DNA of 64,000 nt from Vibrio chagasii (GCF_002954585.1 NZ_MSCI01000002.1:1838089-1902088); one strand, 5' to 3'; shown: positions 39,016 to 49,281, counted from the stretch's first letter. Numbers and translations are program-made. The notes: generated by a model from the letters alone, not told the origin.

Positions 39016-39756
39016 CTACCTCGCGTGGATACTGAATTTGCGTTCAACAAGTTTAAGTAAACCAGTCGATACACTAGTGAAGAACAAGAAGATAAGTGCC
39101 ACTGCCATGTAGAAGGTAAATGGCATTTTGGTTGCACCGGCTGCTAATGCGCTAACGCGCACCATATCTTCTAGACCGATAATGGAAACCAAGGCCGTGG
39201 TTTTAAGTAAAACCAACCAGTTGTTACCAAAACCAGGTAAAGCGTGACGAATCATTTGTGGTAGTAGAATACGACGGAAAGCTAACACAGGGCTCATACC
39301 ATAAGCCTTTGCTGCTTCCATTTCACCGCTGTCGACAGCCATGATCGCACCACGGAACGTTTCTGCCATGTAGGCGCCAAAGATGAAGCCTATGGTTAAG
39401 ACACCAGCAACAAATGGGCTGACATCAATATAATCTGGTAAGTAAGAAGTCCACTCATGGTTAGGAGCGCTGGACGTGAACCACTCATTGAGCCACTCAT
39501 TGATGGAATACAAACTGTTGTTTAAAAGGATCTGTCCACCAAAGAAAATCAGCATCATCAACACGAGATCGGGAATGCCTCGGATGACGGTTGTGTAAAG
39601 AGTTGCAATAGCACGAGCCCAGCGATATGGCGCAAGCTTTGCCAAGGCTCCTAACATACCGAGCACCATAGCTAAAATGAGCGACAGCAAAGCAACTTCG
39701 ATTGTAAGCAACGCCCCTTTCAGGATCGATACTTCATATCCTTGTAAATCAAACAT
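39016..39756 (-). CDS. artQ: Basic amino acid ABC transporter permease (ArtQ/HisQ type)
   Basis: This is the second permease half, 246 residues, with the EAA loop MEAAKAYGMSPVLAFRRILL near the C-terminus. The frame is open to a TTG at 39768, but the ATG at 39756 (MFDLQGYEV) with GGA seven bases upstream is the better start. It pairs with the following permease to form the membrane channel. Confidence 0.85.
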   Translation of the reverse strand: MFDLQGYEVSILKGALLTIEVALLSLILAMVLGMLGALAKLAPYRWARAIATLYTTVIRGIPDLVLMMLIFFGGQILLNNSLYSINEWLNEWFTSSAPNHEWTSYLPDYIDVSPFVAGVLTIGFIFGAYMAETFRGAIMAVDSGEMEAAKAYGMSPVLAFRRILLPQMIRHALPGFGNNWLVLLKTTALVSIIGLEDMVRVSALAAGATKMPFTFYMAVALIFLFFTSVSTGLLKLVERKFSIHAR

Positions 39757-39795
39757 AATGAATTCCAACAGAACTGCGAAAAAGTTGGTAAGACA

Positions 39796-39815
39796 GGGAG
39801 AGGATTGCCTCTCCC
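39796..39815 (-). promoter_or_regulatory. Intra-operon hairpin after the binding-protein gene
   Basis: GGGAGAGG and CCTCTCCC pair perfectly around ATTG between the binding-protein and permease genes. No T run follows. Such stems commonly protect the upstream message and give the binding protein higher levels than the permeases. Confidence 0.6.
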
Positions 39816-39835
39816 TTAAGAAGTGACGCTAGAGA

Positions 39836-40606
39836 TTACTGACCGTATACGTCGTAGTTGAAGTATTTAGCCGCGATATCTTGGTAGATGCCTTTTTCAC
39901 GTAGAGAAAGGATCGCCGCATCTAGCTTCTTAGTTAGGTCTTTGTCTTGCTTACGTAGAGCAATACCAAAACCTTCACCGAACCACTTAGGGTCTGTTAG
40001 TGATGGACCAACAAACTCGTACGCTTCACCGCCCGCTTTGTTCAGTACGCCTTCTTCTAGAGCAGAAGCATCACCTAGTACAGCGGCAACACGACCGTTT
40101 GCTAGATCAAGGTAAGCTTCGTCGAAAGAACCGTAACGAACGATTTCAACCGTGTCGCCGTAGTTGTCTGTTAGGTATTTATCGTGAGTTGTTGCACGTT
40201 GAACGGCAATTTTTTGACCGCTTAGGTCATCGAAGTTAAGGCCTGCGCCTTTCTTAGCAATAAACTTGTTTGGGATAAGTGCATATTTACCAGTGAAGTC
40301 GATTTTCTTCTTACGCTCTTCAGTGATAGACATTGCCGCGATGATCGCATCATATTTACGAGCAAGTAGAGAAGGAATGATACCATCCCAGTCTTGTGCA
40401 ACGATCTTACATTGCACCTGCATTTCAGTACAAAGCGCGTTAGCCATGTCCACGTCGAAGCCTTTTAGTGAGCCATCTGCTTCTGTCCAGCTAAATGGTG
40501 GGTAAGCACCTTCAATACCAAAGCGTACTGTTTTCCATTCTTTCGCTTGAGCTACGCCTGTTGCCGCTGTTGCAGCAAGTGCCGCGACTAATAACCACTT
40601 TTTCAT
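39836..40606 (-). CDS. artI: Periplasmic basic amino acid-binding protein (ArtI/HisJ type)
   Basis: This solute-binding protein captures its ligand in the periplasm for the permease pair. The 256 residues start with a signal peptide (MKKWLLVAALAATAATGVAQA) and then the class 3 pattern, with VRFGIEGAYPPFSWTEADG and GFDVDMANALC. The later KIAVQRATTHDKYLTDNYG and FGIALRKQD segments complete the fold. AMSITEER is the ligand-contact motif seen in lysine/arginine/ornithine binders. A hairpin follows the gene. Confidence 0.88.
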   Translation of the reverse strand: MKKWLLVAALAATAATGVAQAKEWKTVRFGIEGAYPPFSWTEADGSLKGFDVDMANALCTEMQVQCKIVAQDWDGIIPSLLARKYDAIIAAMSITEERKKKIDFTGKYALIPNKFIAKKGAGLNFDDLSGQKIAVQRATTHDKYLTDNYGDTVEIVRYGSFDEAYLDLANGRVAAVLGDASALEEGVLNKAGGEAYEFVGPSLTDPKWFGEGFGIALRKQDKDLTKKLDAAILSLREKGIYQDIAAKYFNYDVYGQ

Positions 40607-40766
40607 ATCCCTACTCCTGTGATTTAGGTTTTTATGTTTTGCTAGTTTTAATATTGTTTTGCTTATTGAACTGTGTTGTTGTGTTTCATTGTTTATATTA
40701 CTGCCATTGACCTTAGCAGTAATGTTTCAATTCTGTTCTATTACGCCATTCACCTGCCAAGACCAA

Positions 40767-41537
40767 TTAATAGATCGAGGAGATAAACTGTTGTAATCGC
40801 TCAGACTCAGGGTTCGTAAACAGTTTAGCTGGATCGCCCTGTTCTTCCACTAGGCCTTGATGTAAGAACATCACATGGTTTGATACGTCACGAGCAAAAG
40901 CCATTTCATGTGTTACCACAAGCATGGTTCTTCCTTCTTCTGCTAGATCACGCATTACGCCAAGCACTTCCCCAACTAATTCAGGGTCAAGTGCAGACGT
41001 TGGTTCATCAAACAGCATTACTTCAGGATCAACCGCTAACGCTCTTGCAATCGCAGCACGTTGTTGTTGTCCACCAGATAAGTGACCCGGATAGTAATCT
41101 TTACGCTCATACAGGCCTACTTTCTTAAGTAGTAGCTCTGCATTTTCAATAGCTTGTGCTTTAGGTACACCTAATACATGGACAGGTGCTTCAATAACAT
41201 TTTCGAGAACGGTCAGATGAGACCAAAGATTGAACCCCTGAAAAACCATCGCTAAACGAGAACGGATTCGTTGAACTTGTTTTTCATTAGCAGGGACAGA
41301 TACACCCTGGCGGTTACTTTTCATCTGAATTAATTCACCATTAACCCAAATCTCGCCTGCAGTAGGTGTCTCTAGAAGGTTGATACATCTAAGGAAAGTA
41401 CTTTTACCCGAACCTGAAGATCCGATAATCGATACCACATCGCCTTTATGCGCAGAAAGTGAAATTCCCTTTAAAACTTCATTTTGACCAAACGTTTTGT
41501 GTAGATCCTTTATGTCCAGCGCCGGTACATCTTTCAT
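40767..41537 (-). CDS. artP: Basic amino acid ABC transporter ATP-binding protein (ArtP/HisP type)
   Basis: The 256-residue ATPase drives import. It has Walker A (GSSGSGKSTF), the signature LSGGQQQRAAIARAL, Walker B (EVMLFDEPTSAL) and the switch histidine in VVTHEM. The 256-residue length is closer to HisP than to ArtP, so the name reflects operon order. The frame is open 30 codons further up, but the ATG at 41537 has GGGAGA before it and matches the family start. It is the first gene of the operon. Confidence 0.88.
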   Translation of the reverse strand: MKDVPALDIKDLHKTFGQNEVLKGISLSAHKGDVVSIIGSSGSGKSTFLRCINLLETPTAGEIWVNGELIQMKSNRQGVSVPANEKQVQRIRSRLAMVFQGFNLWSHLTVLENVIEAPVHVLGVPKAQAIENAELLLKKVGLYERKDYYPGHLSGGQQQRAAIARALAVDPEVMLFDEPTSALDPELVGEVLGVMRDLAEEGRTMLVVTHEMAFARDVSNHVMFLHQGLVEEQGDPAKLFTNPESERLQQFISSIY

Positions 41538-41625
41538 GCGCTTTCTCTCCCAAGTTTGTGAAAATGCAAGGTACTCCGACCTTTTCATGCGATACAAACT
41601 AGCACCACACGGATTAACATGCAAC

Positions 41626-41646
41626 AAATTATTAACCTAATAATTT
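41626..41646 (-). promoter_or_regulatory. Perfect AT-rich dyad upstream of the ABC operon
   Basis: The arms AAATTATTA and TAATAATTT are perfect around ACC, about 90 bases before the artP-like start. It could be an operator. It does not match the arginine repressor consensus well enough to name. Confidence 0.35.
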
Positions 41647-42113
41647 GGAATAAATAGAACTTAAATCTGATTTATTATGCAATAAGCAGCGTTTTAACCT
41701 CAACTTTATGAATGAACTCTATCAATAAGCTATAAATCCGACGCTTACATTGTTTAAATAAAGTTAACCAAAATGAGATTCTCGTAGCCCAATGTCTCAC
41801 AAGAAAAACAAGTTTGGTGAACAAAGAAGTGTCGTTGAAAGCGACACCATAAATGCGGATTTGGCAAGCGACACACTCTATAAGCCACAACTATTTTAAC
41901 GCTCACGTATTGTAAACGGTGGACCTGGGTATGGTTGAAGGTAGGTAAAAATTAAATAACTCAATAATAATCAGTCAATCAGAGCACTCCGCCATTAGCT
42001 ATGCTTTATAAAAGGAGGTAAACGTCAACTTGTGAAAAAATGTTACACAATTCGTCAGGATTACGTTAATGAAACGCTAAATTCTGTAACTTTCTTTCAC
42101 ACAAACTCATAAA

Positions 42114-42127
42114 GTGATCAAGATCAA
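42114..42127. promoter_or_regulatory. FNR-like site upstream of the DUF3360 gene
   Basis: GTGATCAAGATCAA matches TTGAT-N4-ATCAA at nine of ten defined positions. It is about 200 bases before the start codon at 42329. Anaerobic control fits the pfl genes that follow. Confidence 0.6.
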
Positions 42128-42328
42128 TCACCCTAAAGGGTAAGCTTGTTAGACTCCTCAACACACAATAAGGCATAAAAAATGCCATACACTTCTTCTA
42201 ACTTAGCTGCATAAAGCACATCAACACCGTGCAACAAAATGCTAATGAGTTGTAAGTAAGAAATAACACAATTACGCGAAATTATAGAATTCAACTTTGA
42301 ATTACGAACATAAAAATATGAGGAATCT

Positions 42329-43870
42329 ATGTCAGACGTTGTCAATAATGCGAACTCTGAAGTAGAAGAGAAAAGCTATAAAGAGCTACACCGTCCTGCT
42401 TCTGAATTTGAGAACCGCTCAGATTATCTAGATCACGAACTTCAAATTATGAAGCCTTGTCGCTTTGGCCTAAACCTTCCAGGCCGTGATTTCCGCTTTG
42501 AACTCGAAGACCTTATTCCTGCACTGGCTGGTACCATTGGTATCATCGCGATGTACTCTGCAGTAATGATGTCTTGGGCCGAAGGTCTAACTCAAGCTTG
42601 GGATCACGTAAACCTGGGTAAAGAGTTTGCTATCGAAGTTGCTCGTGTAGAAATGCTTATCCCTGCACTGCTATTCTGTATTCTTGCTTCTGGTTTCTTC
42701 AACCCTAAAGCAAACCTCGCCGGTAACCACGGCCCAATGATTCCTCTTATTGGTACCATCGCTCTTGCTGGTGCTCACCCTCTTGCATTGGCAATCCTTA
42801 TCGGTGTCTTCGGTCTTATCCTTAGCTTCCTAAAAGGTGGGTCTAAACTTGTTAACCTTACCTCTGAAGGTACTGCGGGTGGCTTGCTCATCTTCTTGGG
42901 TCTAACCGGTACCATGAGCCAAATCAACTCTATTCAAGCTTGGGCGGTTGGTCTTCAGTCTGACACTGTTGCTGCTGGTAGCATGGGTTACATTGGTTTG
43001 ATTGTTCTTGCCGTTACTATCGGCCTATACGCATTCCTTGCTAAAGTGAACAAGCGTTGGTTAGCAATCCCTGTTTGTGCTTTCACTGGTCTAACTATTG
43101 CTTTAGTACTTGGTGCAGGTTTCGATATCAAATTCGTAACTGAAACAGGCATTCCAAACCTAAACCCAATCTACTGGTGGGGTTCTACTGAAGAAGGTTG
43201 GATGCTTGGTTTACCAAACGTTGAGCACTTCATCGCTTCTCTACCATTTGCAATCCTAGCGGTAGCAATGTGGTCACCAGACTTCCTAGGTCACCGTATC
43301 TTCCAAGAACTGAACTACCCTAAAAAGTCTGAAAAAGTTCTGATGGATGTTGATGACACAATGACTATGTGTTCAGTTCGTCAAATGGTCGGTACAGCAG
43401 TTGGTGGTGGTAACATCACTTCATCTTGGGGTACATACATGATCCCAGCAGCTATCGCGAAACGTCCAATCCCTGGCGGAGCAATCTTGCTTGGCTCTCT
43501 ATGTATTATTGTTGCGATTCTTGGTTTCCCAATGGATGTCGCAGTATGGCCACCAGTGATGCGTGTTGCGCTACTTGTAGGTGTATCTCTACCTCTACTT
43601 GAAGCGGGTATGCAGATGGTTAAAGACAGCAAAGACTCACAAGCAGCGGGTATCTGTATCTTCGGTTCAGCGGTCGTTAACCCTGTACTAGCATGGGCAT
43701 TAACTATGCTTCTAGATAACAACGGCCTAATTGGTGATAAAGAGCGTGCTAAGCGTCTATCATTTGTAGACAAGATTGTTATCCCAGTTGGTGTTTTGGT
43801 TATCTGTCTAGTAGCAATGCTTGCAGTTGGTATGCTAGAAAGCAAATATGGTCTAAAAGCTTGGCTATAA
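42329..43870 (+). CDS. DUF3360 family membrane protein, possible formate or anion transporter
   Basis: This 513-residue protein has a 60-residue cytosolic N-terminus (ELHRPASEFENRSDYLD) and about 11 hydrophobic helices. Notable segments are NPKANLAGNHGPMIPLIGTI, LTSEGTAGGLLIFLGL and VGGGNITSSWGTYMIP, which recall the half-helix loops of SulP/NCS2-type carriers. I know the family from Vibrio but not its function. It lies directly before pflB, where E. coli has focA, so transport of formate or a related product is a reasonable guess. AGGAA precedes the ATG and an FNR-like site lies upstream. Confidence 0.8.
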   Translation: MSDVVNNANSEVEEKSYKELHRPASEFENRSDYLDHELQIMKPCRFGLNLPGRDFRFELEDLIPALAGTIGIIAMYSAVMMSWAEGLTQAWDHVNLGKEFAIEVARVEMLIPALLFCILASGFFNPKANLAGNHGPMIPLIGTIALAGAHPLALAILIGVFGLILSFLKGGSKLVNLTSEGTAGGLLIFLGLTGTMSQINSIQAWAVGLQSDTVAAGSMGYIGLIVLAVTIGLYAFLAKVNKRWLAIPVCAFTGLTIALVLGAGFDIKFVTETGIPNLNPIYWWGSTEEGWMLGLPNVEHFIASLPFAILAVAMWSPDFLGHRIFQELNYPKKSEKVLMDVDDTMTMCSVRQMVGTAVGGGNITSSWGTYMIPAAIAKRPIPGGAILLGSLCIIVAILGFPMDVAVWPPVMRVALLVGVSLPLLEAGMQMVKDSKDSQAAGICIFGSAVVNPVLAWALTMLLDNNGLIGDKERAKRLSFVDKIVIPVGVLVICLVAMLAVGMLESKYGLKAWL

Positions 43871-43907
43871 CCTCCTTTACTACACAAAAGTAGTAACTAG
43901 ATTAAAA

Positions 43908-43947
43908 AAAAGTTTGGGTGGCAACCCCTGTCACTCAAATTTTTTCA
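43908..43947 (+). terminator. Terminator after the DUF3360 gene
   Basis: AAAAGTTTGGGTG and CACTCAAATTTTTT pair (with G-U pairs) around an 11-base loop and end in T. pflB therefore probably also has its own promoter. Confidence 0.7.
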
Positions 43948-43964
43948 ACTTTTTTTAGCATTTA

Positions 43965-43978
43965 TTGATTTAGTTTAA
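43965..43978 (+). promoter_or_regulatory. Weak FNR-like site upstream of pflB
   Basis: TTGATTTAGTTTAA has a perfect left half and a partial right half (eight of ten). pflB is FNR-activated in E. coli. Tentative. Confidence 0.35.
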
Positions 43979-44043
43979 GGTTTGCAGAAATTTTTTAGCG
44001 TAGTCTGATTACATAGAGTAAAGACAACATATAAAAAGTAGTG

Positions 44044-44088
44044 ACAATATATATAACCATATGAAGCACATATGCTCATATATATTGT
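44044..44088. promoter_or_regulatory. 45-bp near-palindrome in the pflB leader
   Basis: Two 20-base arms, matching at 18 positions (outer ACAATATATAT, inner CATATG), enclose AAGCA. It ends 88 bases before the pflB start. It could be an operator or fold in the mRNA leader. Confidence 0.6.
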
Positions 44089-44176
44089 TATTAATAAGAG
44101 TGTACTACCCTTACGAGGGGCGCTGGCTCAACAGTGTTAATGTACGTGTTTTTTCTACTAAAAAGGTAGGTATGTC

Positions 44177-46453
44177 ATGGCAGAGCAATTTGCTAAAGCT
44201 TGGGAAGATTTTGCTGCAGGTGAGTGGCAAAGCGAAGTAAACGTTCGTGATTTCATTCAAAAGAACTACACGCCGTATGAAGGCGACGAGTCTTTCCTAG
44301 TTTCTGAAGGTACTGAGGCTACTAACAAGCTTTGGGCTTCGGTAATGGAAGGTATCAAACAGGAAAACGCAACTAAAGCACCTGTAGATTTCGATACTTC
44401 TGTTATCTCTACCATCACTTCTCATGATGCGGGTTACATCGAAAAAGATCTAGAAACTATCGTTGGTCTTCAAACAGAGAAACCACTTAAGCGAGCGATC
44501 ATCCCTAACGGTGGTATTCGTATGGTTGAAGGTTCTTGTAAAGCATACGGTGAAACTCTGGATCCAGCTGTTTCTAAAATCTACTCTGAATACCGTAAAA
44601 CACACAACGCAGGTGTTTTCGATATCTACACACCTGACATCCTAAAATGTCGTAAGTCTGGTGTTCTAACTGGTCTTCCAGATGCTTACGGCCGTGGTCG
44701 TATCATCGGTGACTACCGTCGTGTAGCTCTATACGGTATCGACTTCCTAATGAAAGACAAGCAAGCTCAGTTTGCTTCTCTTCAAGAGCAATTCGAAAGC
44801 GGCGAAAACCTAGCAGAAACAATGCAACTTCGCGAAGAGATCTCTGAGCAACACCGCGCTCTAGGTCAAATCAAAGAGATGGCTGCTAAATACGGCTTCG
44901 ATATCTCTGAGCCAGCTCAAACTGCTCAAGAAGCTATCCAATGGACTTACTTCGCTTACCTAGCGGCTGTTAAGTCTCAAAACGGTGCTGCAATGTCTCT
45001 AGGTCGTACTTCGACTTTCCTAGACATCTACATCGAGCGTGATATCGCTGCAGGCAAGATCACTGAAGTTGAAGCTCAAGAAATGATCGACCACTTCGTA
45101 ATGAAGCTACGTATGGTTCGTTTCCTACGTACTCCGGAGTACGATGAGCTATTCTCTGGTGACCCAATCTGGGCTACTGAGTCTATGGGTGGTATGGGTA
45201 TCGACGGTCGTACACTAGTTACACGTACTAATTTCCGTTTCCTAAACTCTCTATACACAATGGGTCCTTCTCCAGAGCCAAACATCACTGTTCTTTGGTC
45301 TGAGCAACTACCTGACGGCTTCAAGCGTTTCTGTGCGAAGGTATCTATCGATACTTCTTCTATCCAGTACGAAAATGATGACCTAATGCGTCCTGACCTA
45401 GAGTCTGATGATTACGCTATCGCTTGTTGTGTATCTCCAATGATCGTTGGTAAGCAAATGCAGTTCTTCGGTGCTCGTGCTAACCTTGCGAAAACAATGC
45501 TTTACGCAATCAACGGTGGTGTAGATGAGAAGCTTAAACTTCAAGTAGGTCCTGTTGCTGACAAGATCACTGACGAAGTTCTTAATTACGATGACGTAAT
45601 GGGTCGCCTAGACACATTCATGGACTGGCTAGCTAAGCAGTACGTGACTGCACTAAACAGCATCCACTACATGCACGACAAGTACAGCTACGAAGCGTCT
45701 CTAATGGCTCTTCATGACCGTGACGTTCGTCGTACTATGGCTTGTGGTATCGCTGGCCTATCTGTTGCAGCTGACTCACTATCTGCAATTAAGTTCGCGA
45801 CTGTTAAGCCAATCCGTGACGAAGATGGCATCGCTATCGATTTCGAAATCGAAGGCGATTACCCTAAATACGGTAACAACGACGCTCGTGTAGATGATAT
45901 CGCTTGTGAACTAGTTTCTACGTTCATGAACAAGATCCGTAAGCTTAAGACTTACCGTAACTCTATCCCTACACAGTCAGTTCTTACTATTACATCTAAC
46001 GTTGTATACGGTAAGAAAACAGGTAACACTCCAGACGGTCGTCGTGCTGGTGCTCCTTTCGCTCCTGGTGCTAACCCAATGCACGGTCGTGATGAGAAAG
46101 GTGCTGTAGCGTCACTAACGTCTGTAGGTAAACTACCGTTTGCTGATGCACAAGATGGTATCTCGTACACGTTCTCTATCGTACCTAACGCTCTTGGTAA
46201 AGATGCTGAAGGTCAGAAAGCGAACCTTGCAGGCCTAATGGATGGTTACTTCCACCACGAAGCTGGCATTGAAGGTGGTCAACACCTTAACGTGAACGTT
46301 CTTAACCGCGACACTCTAGAAGACGCAGTTAAGCACCCTGAGAAATACCCTCAGCTAACAATCCGTGTATCTGGTTACGCTGTTCGCTTTAACTCTCTAA
46401 CTGCAGAGCAACAAGCTGACGTAATCGCACGTACATTTACTGAGTCTCTATAA
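44177..46453 (+). CDS. pflB: Formate C-acetyltransferase (pyruvate formate-lyase)
   Basis: This glycyl-radical enzyme splits pyruvate to formate and acetyl-CoA under anaerobiosis. The 758 residues carry the active-site cysteine pair (Cys417-Cys418 in IACCVSPM) and the radical glycine Gly733 in RVSGYAVRF. Codon choice is very strongly biased, a sign of high expression. pflA, the activating enzyme, lies 1.4 kb downstream, with an lpxR-like gene in between. The leader has a large palindrome and a weak FNR-like site. Confidence 0.98.
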   Translation: MAEQFAKAWEDFAAGEWQSEVNVRDFIQKNYTPYEGDESFLVSEGTEATNKLWASVMEGIKQENATKAPVDFDTSVISTITSHDAGYIEKDLETIVGLQTEKPLKRAIIPNGGIRMVEGSCKAYGETLDPAVSKIYSEYRKTHNAGVFDIYTPDILKCRKSGVLTGLPDAYGRGRIIGDYRRVALYGIDFLMKDKQAQFASLQEQFESGENLAETMQLREEISEQHRALGQIKEMAAKYGFDISEPAQTAQEAIQWTYFAYLAAVKSQNGAAMSLGRTSTFLDIYIERDIAAGKITEVEAQEMIDHFVMKLRMVRFLRTPEYDELFSGDPIWATESMGGMGIDGRTLVTRTNFRFLNSLYTMGPSPEPNITVLWSEQLPDGFKRFCAKVSIDTSSIQYENDDLMRPDLESDDYAIACCVSPMIVGKQMQFFGARANLAKTMLYAINGGVDEKLKLQVGPVADKITDEVLNYDDVMGRLDTFMDWLAKQYVTALNSIHYMHDKYSYEASLMALHDRDVRRTMACGIAGLSVAADSLSAIKFATVKPIRDEDGIAIDFEIEGDYPKYGNNDARVDDIACELVSTFMNKIRKLKTYRNSIPTQSVLTITSNVVYGKKTGNTPDGRRAGAPFAPGANPMHGRDEKGAVASLTSVGKLPFADAQDGISYTFSIVPNALGKDAEGQKANLAGLMDGYFHHEAGIEGGQHLNVNVLNRDTLEDAVKHPEKYPQLTIRVSGYAVRFNSLTAEQQADVIARTFTESL

Positions 46454-46483
46454 GCTCACGCTCAATAGACTGTAAATAATAAT

Positions 46484-46512
46484 TAGCCTCGCCAATGTGC
46501 GGGGCTTTTTTA
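46484..46512 (+). terminator. Terminator of pflB
   Basis: AGCCTCGC pairs with GCGGGGCT (one G-U) around CAATGT and is followed by six T, 30 bases past the stop. Confidence 0.85.
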
Positions 46513-46654
46513 TATTCGTTACCAATCCCTACAACATCTCCCATCTCCCTTAATGTTAGATTGAGCAAAAAAGGCGCTTTCTATTCACTTTTTTTCCACA
46601 AATTCAAGCAAAGTACGGTAATATCTCGGTTCATAATTTAAGAGTAACTGCTCC

Positions 46655-47656
46655 ATGAAAGACCTTCGTTGTTTACCCCTAATCCTTCTCTCTTTTTCAT
46701 CTTTGGCGTCCGAACGTTCTACCGTCACATTCGCACTAGACAATGATGGAATTTTTGGTGTCGACCAAGACTATACCAATGGATTATTTCTGGGTTACAC
46801 ATCGTCAAGCATTACCCCATACGATTGGGTAAAACCATTAAGTCTATCTTACTGCGGCGCGAGCTCTTTAGATAAATGGGAAATCATCCTTGGCCACAAA
46901 ATGTACACCCCTTCTGATATCGAATTAGAAACGCCATCAGCGAATGACCGCCCATACGCAGGTTACTTGCATTCAGAATTTAACTACATCAGTTTGAACC
47001 CACAACAAGCTCAGCGCTTTAACATCACGTTTGGCACAACAGGCGAGCGTGCGCTTTCTGAAGATGCTCAAAAACTGGTTCACTCAATCACTAAATCAGA
47101 TGAGCCTCTGGGTTGGGAGTACCAAGTTGATGATGAATGGGCAGGCAGCGTAGGTTACCTAAGCCATTTCAATCTCATGCGTAATCAAGCGTTGGCGAAT
47201 ACTGATTTCGAGATTTCTAACGTTTCAGAAATTAACGTAGGTAACTTTAGAAGTGATATTTCAACAGGCTTTATGTTCCGTTGGGGTACTGACCTAGGTG
47301 GTAACTTTGGTGCGGCTAATATCACGAGCGAAAACCCATTTAGACCAGGTATGATCGGTGCATCACACAGCGGTTGGTTTACTTATGCTGGCCTCGAAGG
47401 TCGCTACCGTTTCAATGACTTAACCATTGAAGGTGACCGCTCTGGTGTTGATGAATACGCGAATAAAAACAATGAAGATCCAGCTATCTACGATGTGACT
47501 CTAGAGAACCTTCAAGCGACAGCTGTCATGGGTGTGGCTTGGTACAACCAATACGTTGGTGCATCCTTCGCACTAACCGCAAAAACTCCAGATTACAAAG
47601 AAGCGAAAGAGTCTATCTACACCACCGGTGGCATTACAATGTTCGCGTTCTTCTAG
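46655..47656 (+). CDS. lpxR: Lipid A deacylase LpxR family protein (DUF2219)
   Basis: LpxR is an outer-membrane barrel that removes the 3'-acyloxyacyl group of lipid A. The 333-residue protein has a short signal peptide (to SLAS) and the family motifs FALDNDGIFGVDQDYTNGL near the mature N-terminus and DRPYAGYLHSEF near residue 105. It ends in phenylalanine (MFAFF). The same placement between pflB and pflA is remembered from V. cholerae. Enzyme activity of the Vibrio proteins is inferred from family membership. Confidence 0.85.
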   Translation: MKDLRCLPLILLSFSSLASERSTVTFALDNDGIFGVDQDYTNGLFLGYTSSSITPYDWVKPLSLSYCGASSLDKWEIILGHKMYTPSDIELETPSANDRPYAGYLHSEFNYISLNPQQAQRFNITFGTTGERALSEDAQKLVHSITKSDEPLGWEYQVDDEWAGSVGYLSHFNLMRNQALANTDFEISNVSEINVGNFRSDISTGFMFRWGTDLGGNFGAANITSENPFRPGMIGASHSGWFTYAGLEGRYRFNDLTIEGDRSGVDEYANKNNEDPAIYDVTLENLQATAVMGVAWYNQYVGASFALTAKTPDYKEAKESIYTTGGITMFAFF

Positions 47657-47819
47657 CGAATCATTCAAGCTTTCACATTTACTTTTCAAGTTTGATAAAG
47701 GCAATTATCTTCAGTGGTGATTGCCTTTATTTTTAAAGGTCTCGTTACGATTTGACCCTATTTTATGTACCGTTTTTGTAATAAAATAAAGGGCATAAAT
47801 TCCTCTCCGAGAATAGCTC

Positions 47820-48560
47820 ATGTCTACAACTGGTCGCATTCACTCATACGAATCTTGTGGTACGGTCGATGGTCCTGGTATCCGCTTTATTGTATTTCTT
47901 CAAGGCTGCTTAATGCGTTGTATGTACTGCCACAACCGCGATACATGGGACCTACATGATGGCAAAGAAGTCACTGTAGAAGAAATCATCAACGAGGCGA
48001 AATCTTACCGTCATTTCATGAAAGCTTCTGGCGGTGGCATCACCTGTTCTGGTGGTGAAGCTATGCTACAGCCCGAGTTCGTCCGTGACTTCTTTCTAGC
48101 TGCTAAAGCGGAAGGTATCCATACTTGCCTCGATACCAATGGCTATATTCGTAAACACACAGAAGTGGTGGATGAAGTATTAGACGCCGCTGACCTTGTG
48201 ATGCTCGATCTGAAACACATGCGTGATGAAATTCACCATGATTTCATTGGTGTATCTAACAAACGTACTCTCGATTTTGCTCGTTACCTCCATAAGATTG
48301 GTAAAACGACTTGGATCCGTTACGTGATTGTTCCTGGATATACAGACACACCAGAAGATGCACACCTACTTGGTGAGTTCATTAAAGACATGGATAACAT
48401 CGAAAAAGTAGAGCTGCTTCCTTATCACAAACTGGGTGCGCATAAATGGGAAGCACTTGGTTTAGACTACCCTCTCGAAGGCGTAAACCCGCCAAGTAAA
48501 GAGACGATGGATGAAATTGTTGCGGTTCTGGGCCAATATCATTCTAACGTAAAGTACTAA
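47820..48560 (+). CDS. pflA: Pyruvate formate-lyase-activating enzyme
   Basis: This radical SAM enzyme installs the glycyl radical on PflB. The 246 residues have the CX3CX2C cluster in [15 protein letters not shown], the GGE-type segment [18 protein letters not shown], and the partner-recognition region found in E. coli PflA. The start ATG at 47820 follows a weak GAG ribosome site. It has its own terminator at 48587-48620. Confidence 0.96.
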   Translation: MSTTGRIHSYESCGTVDGPGIRFIVFLQGCLMRCMYCHNRDTWDLHDGKEVTVEEIINEAKSYRHFMKASGGGITCSGGEAMLQPEFVRDFFLAAKAEGIHTCLDTNGYIRKHTEVVDEVLDAADLVMLDLKHMRDEIHHDFIGVSNKRTLDFARYLHKIGKTTWIRYVIVPGYTDTPEDAHLLGEFIKDMDNIEKVELLPYHKLGAHKWEALGLDYPLEGVNPPSKETMDEIVAVLGQYHSNVKY

Positions 48561-48586
48561 TTCCAACAGTATTCACATGTGTTTCA

Positions 48587-48620
48587 AACGCCTCAATTTC
48601 GATTGGGGCGTTTTCTTTTG
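48587..48620 (+). terminator. Terminator of pflA
   Basis: AAACGCCTCAAT pairs with ATTGGGGCGTTT around TTCG and is followed by a T-rich run. Confidence 0.85.
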
Positions 48621-48780
48621 TTGGCTAGACATTCCTTTCACTTTTCTTTACAGCTTTTGTTTATCAATTCAAAAAATCATATTAAATCCGTGTTGAGATC
48701 ATGTTTCCACTCGCAGGAATGCTGTTACTCTTACTTCAACAAAAGAATACAACATTTAGTTTTTTAGTGAGGCTTCTCCC

Positions 48781-49281
48781 ATGGAAATGACCAATGCTCA
48801 GCGTCTAATTCTATCAAATCAATACAACCTAATGTCTCAAATGGAGCCTGAGAACTCTGCTAAATACCAACGTCTACAAACGATTGTAGAGCGTGGTTAC
48901 GAACTCCAAATGCATGAGCTTAATAAAGAGTTTGGTTGTTTGACTGAAGTAGAATGTCGCGAAATTATCGACATCATGGAGATGTACCATGCAATGCAAG
49001 AGTCGAACAAAATGCTTGAAGAAGATGAGCGTAAAGAAGTTGATCAGCGTCGCCTACAGTTCTTAGGTTTCGACATTGCATCTGAAGCACAAATCGTACA
49101 CTACGTACGTTTCCTTGTTGACTCTGAAGGCCTTTACCCTCAATTCGATACAGCGGATCACCACTTCAATAGCCAAATGCCAATGCTAGATAAATACCGT
49201 CGCATGCTAACAACATGGCGCAACTGCCCTCGTCAGTACCACCTATGTGCAACAGAGCTATATCAAATCTTTAGTGCTTAA
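48781..49281 (+). CDS. yfbU: YfbU family protein
   Basis: The 166-residue cytosolic helical protein matches the YfbU family throughout: [18 protein letters not shown] at the start, then [26 protein letters not shown] and FLGFDI. E. coli YfbU has been linked to cell death in stress, but its biochemical role is not established. It is monocistronic with its own terminator. Confidence 0.9.
   Translation: MEMTNAQRLILSNQYNLMSQMEPENSAKYQRLQTIVERGYELQMHELNKEFGCLTEVECREIIDIMEMYHAMQESNKMLEEDERKEVDQRRLQFLGFDIASEAQIVHYVRFLVDSEGLYPQFDTADHHFNSQMPMLDKYRRMLTTWRNCPRQYHLCATELYQIFSA

Larger units (their letters stand above)
41538..42328. other. Long intergenic region between the art-like operon and the DUF3360 gene
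   Basis: Nearly 800 bases, AT-rich, with divergent promoters. Notable elements are a dyad at 41626-41646 (AAATTATTA, ACC, TAATAATTT), a possible 26-codon frame at 42032-42112 and an FNR-like site at 42114-42127. A 71-codon minus-strand frame (41675-41890) is not supported. Confidence 0.5.

Noticed and set aside
41675..41890. 71-codon minus-strand frame before the ABC operon
   Set aside because: No ribosome site, no recognisable domain, and it lies in AT-rich promoter DNA.
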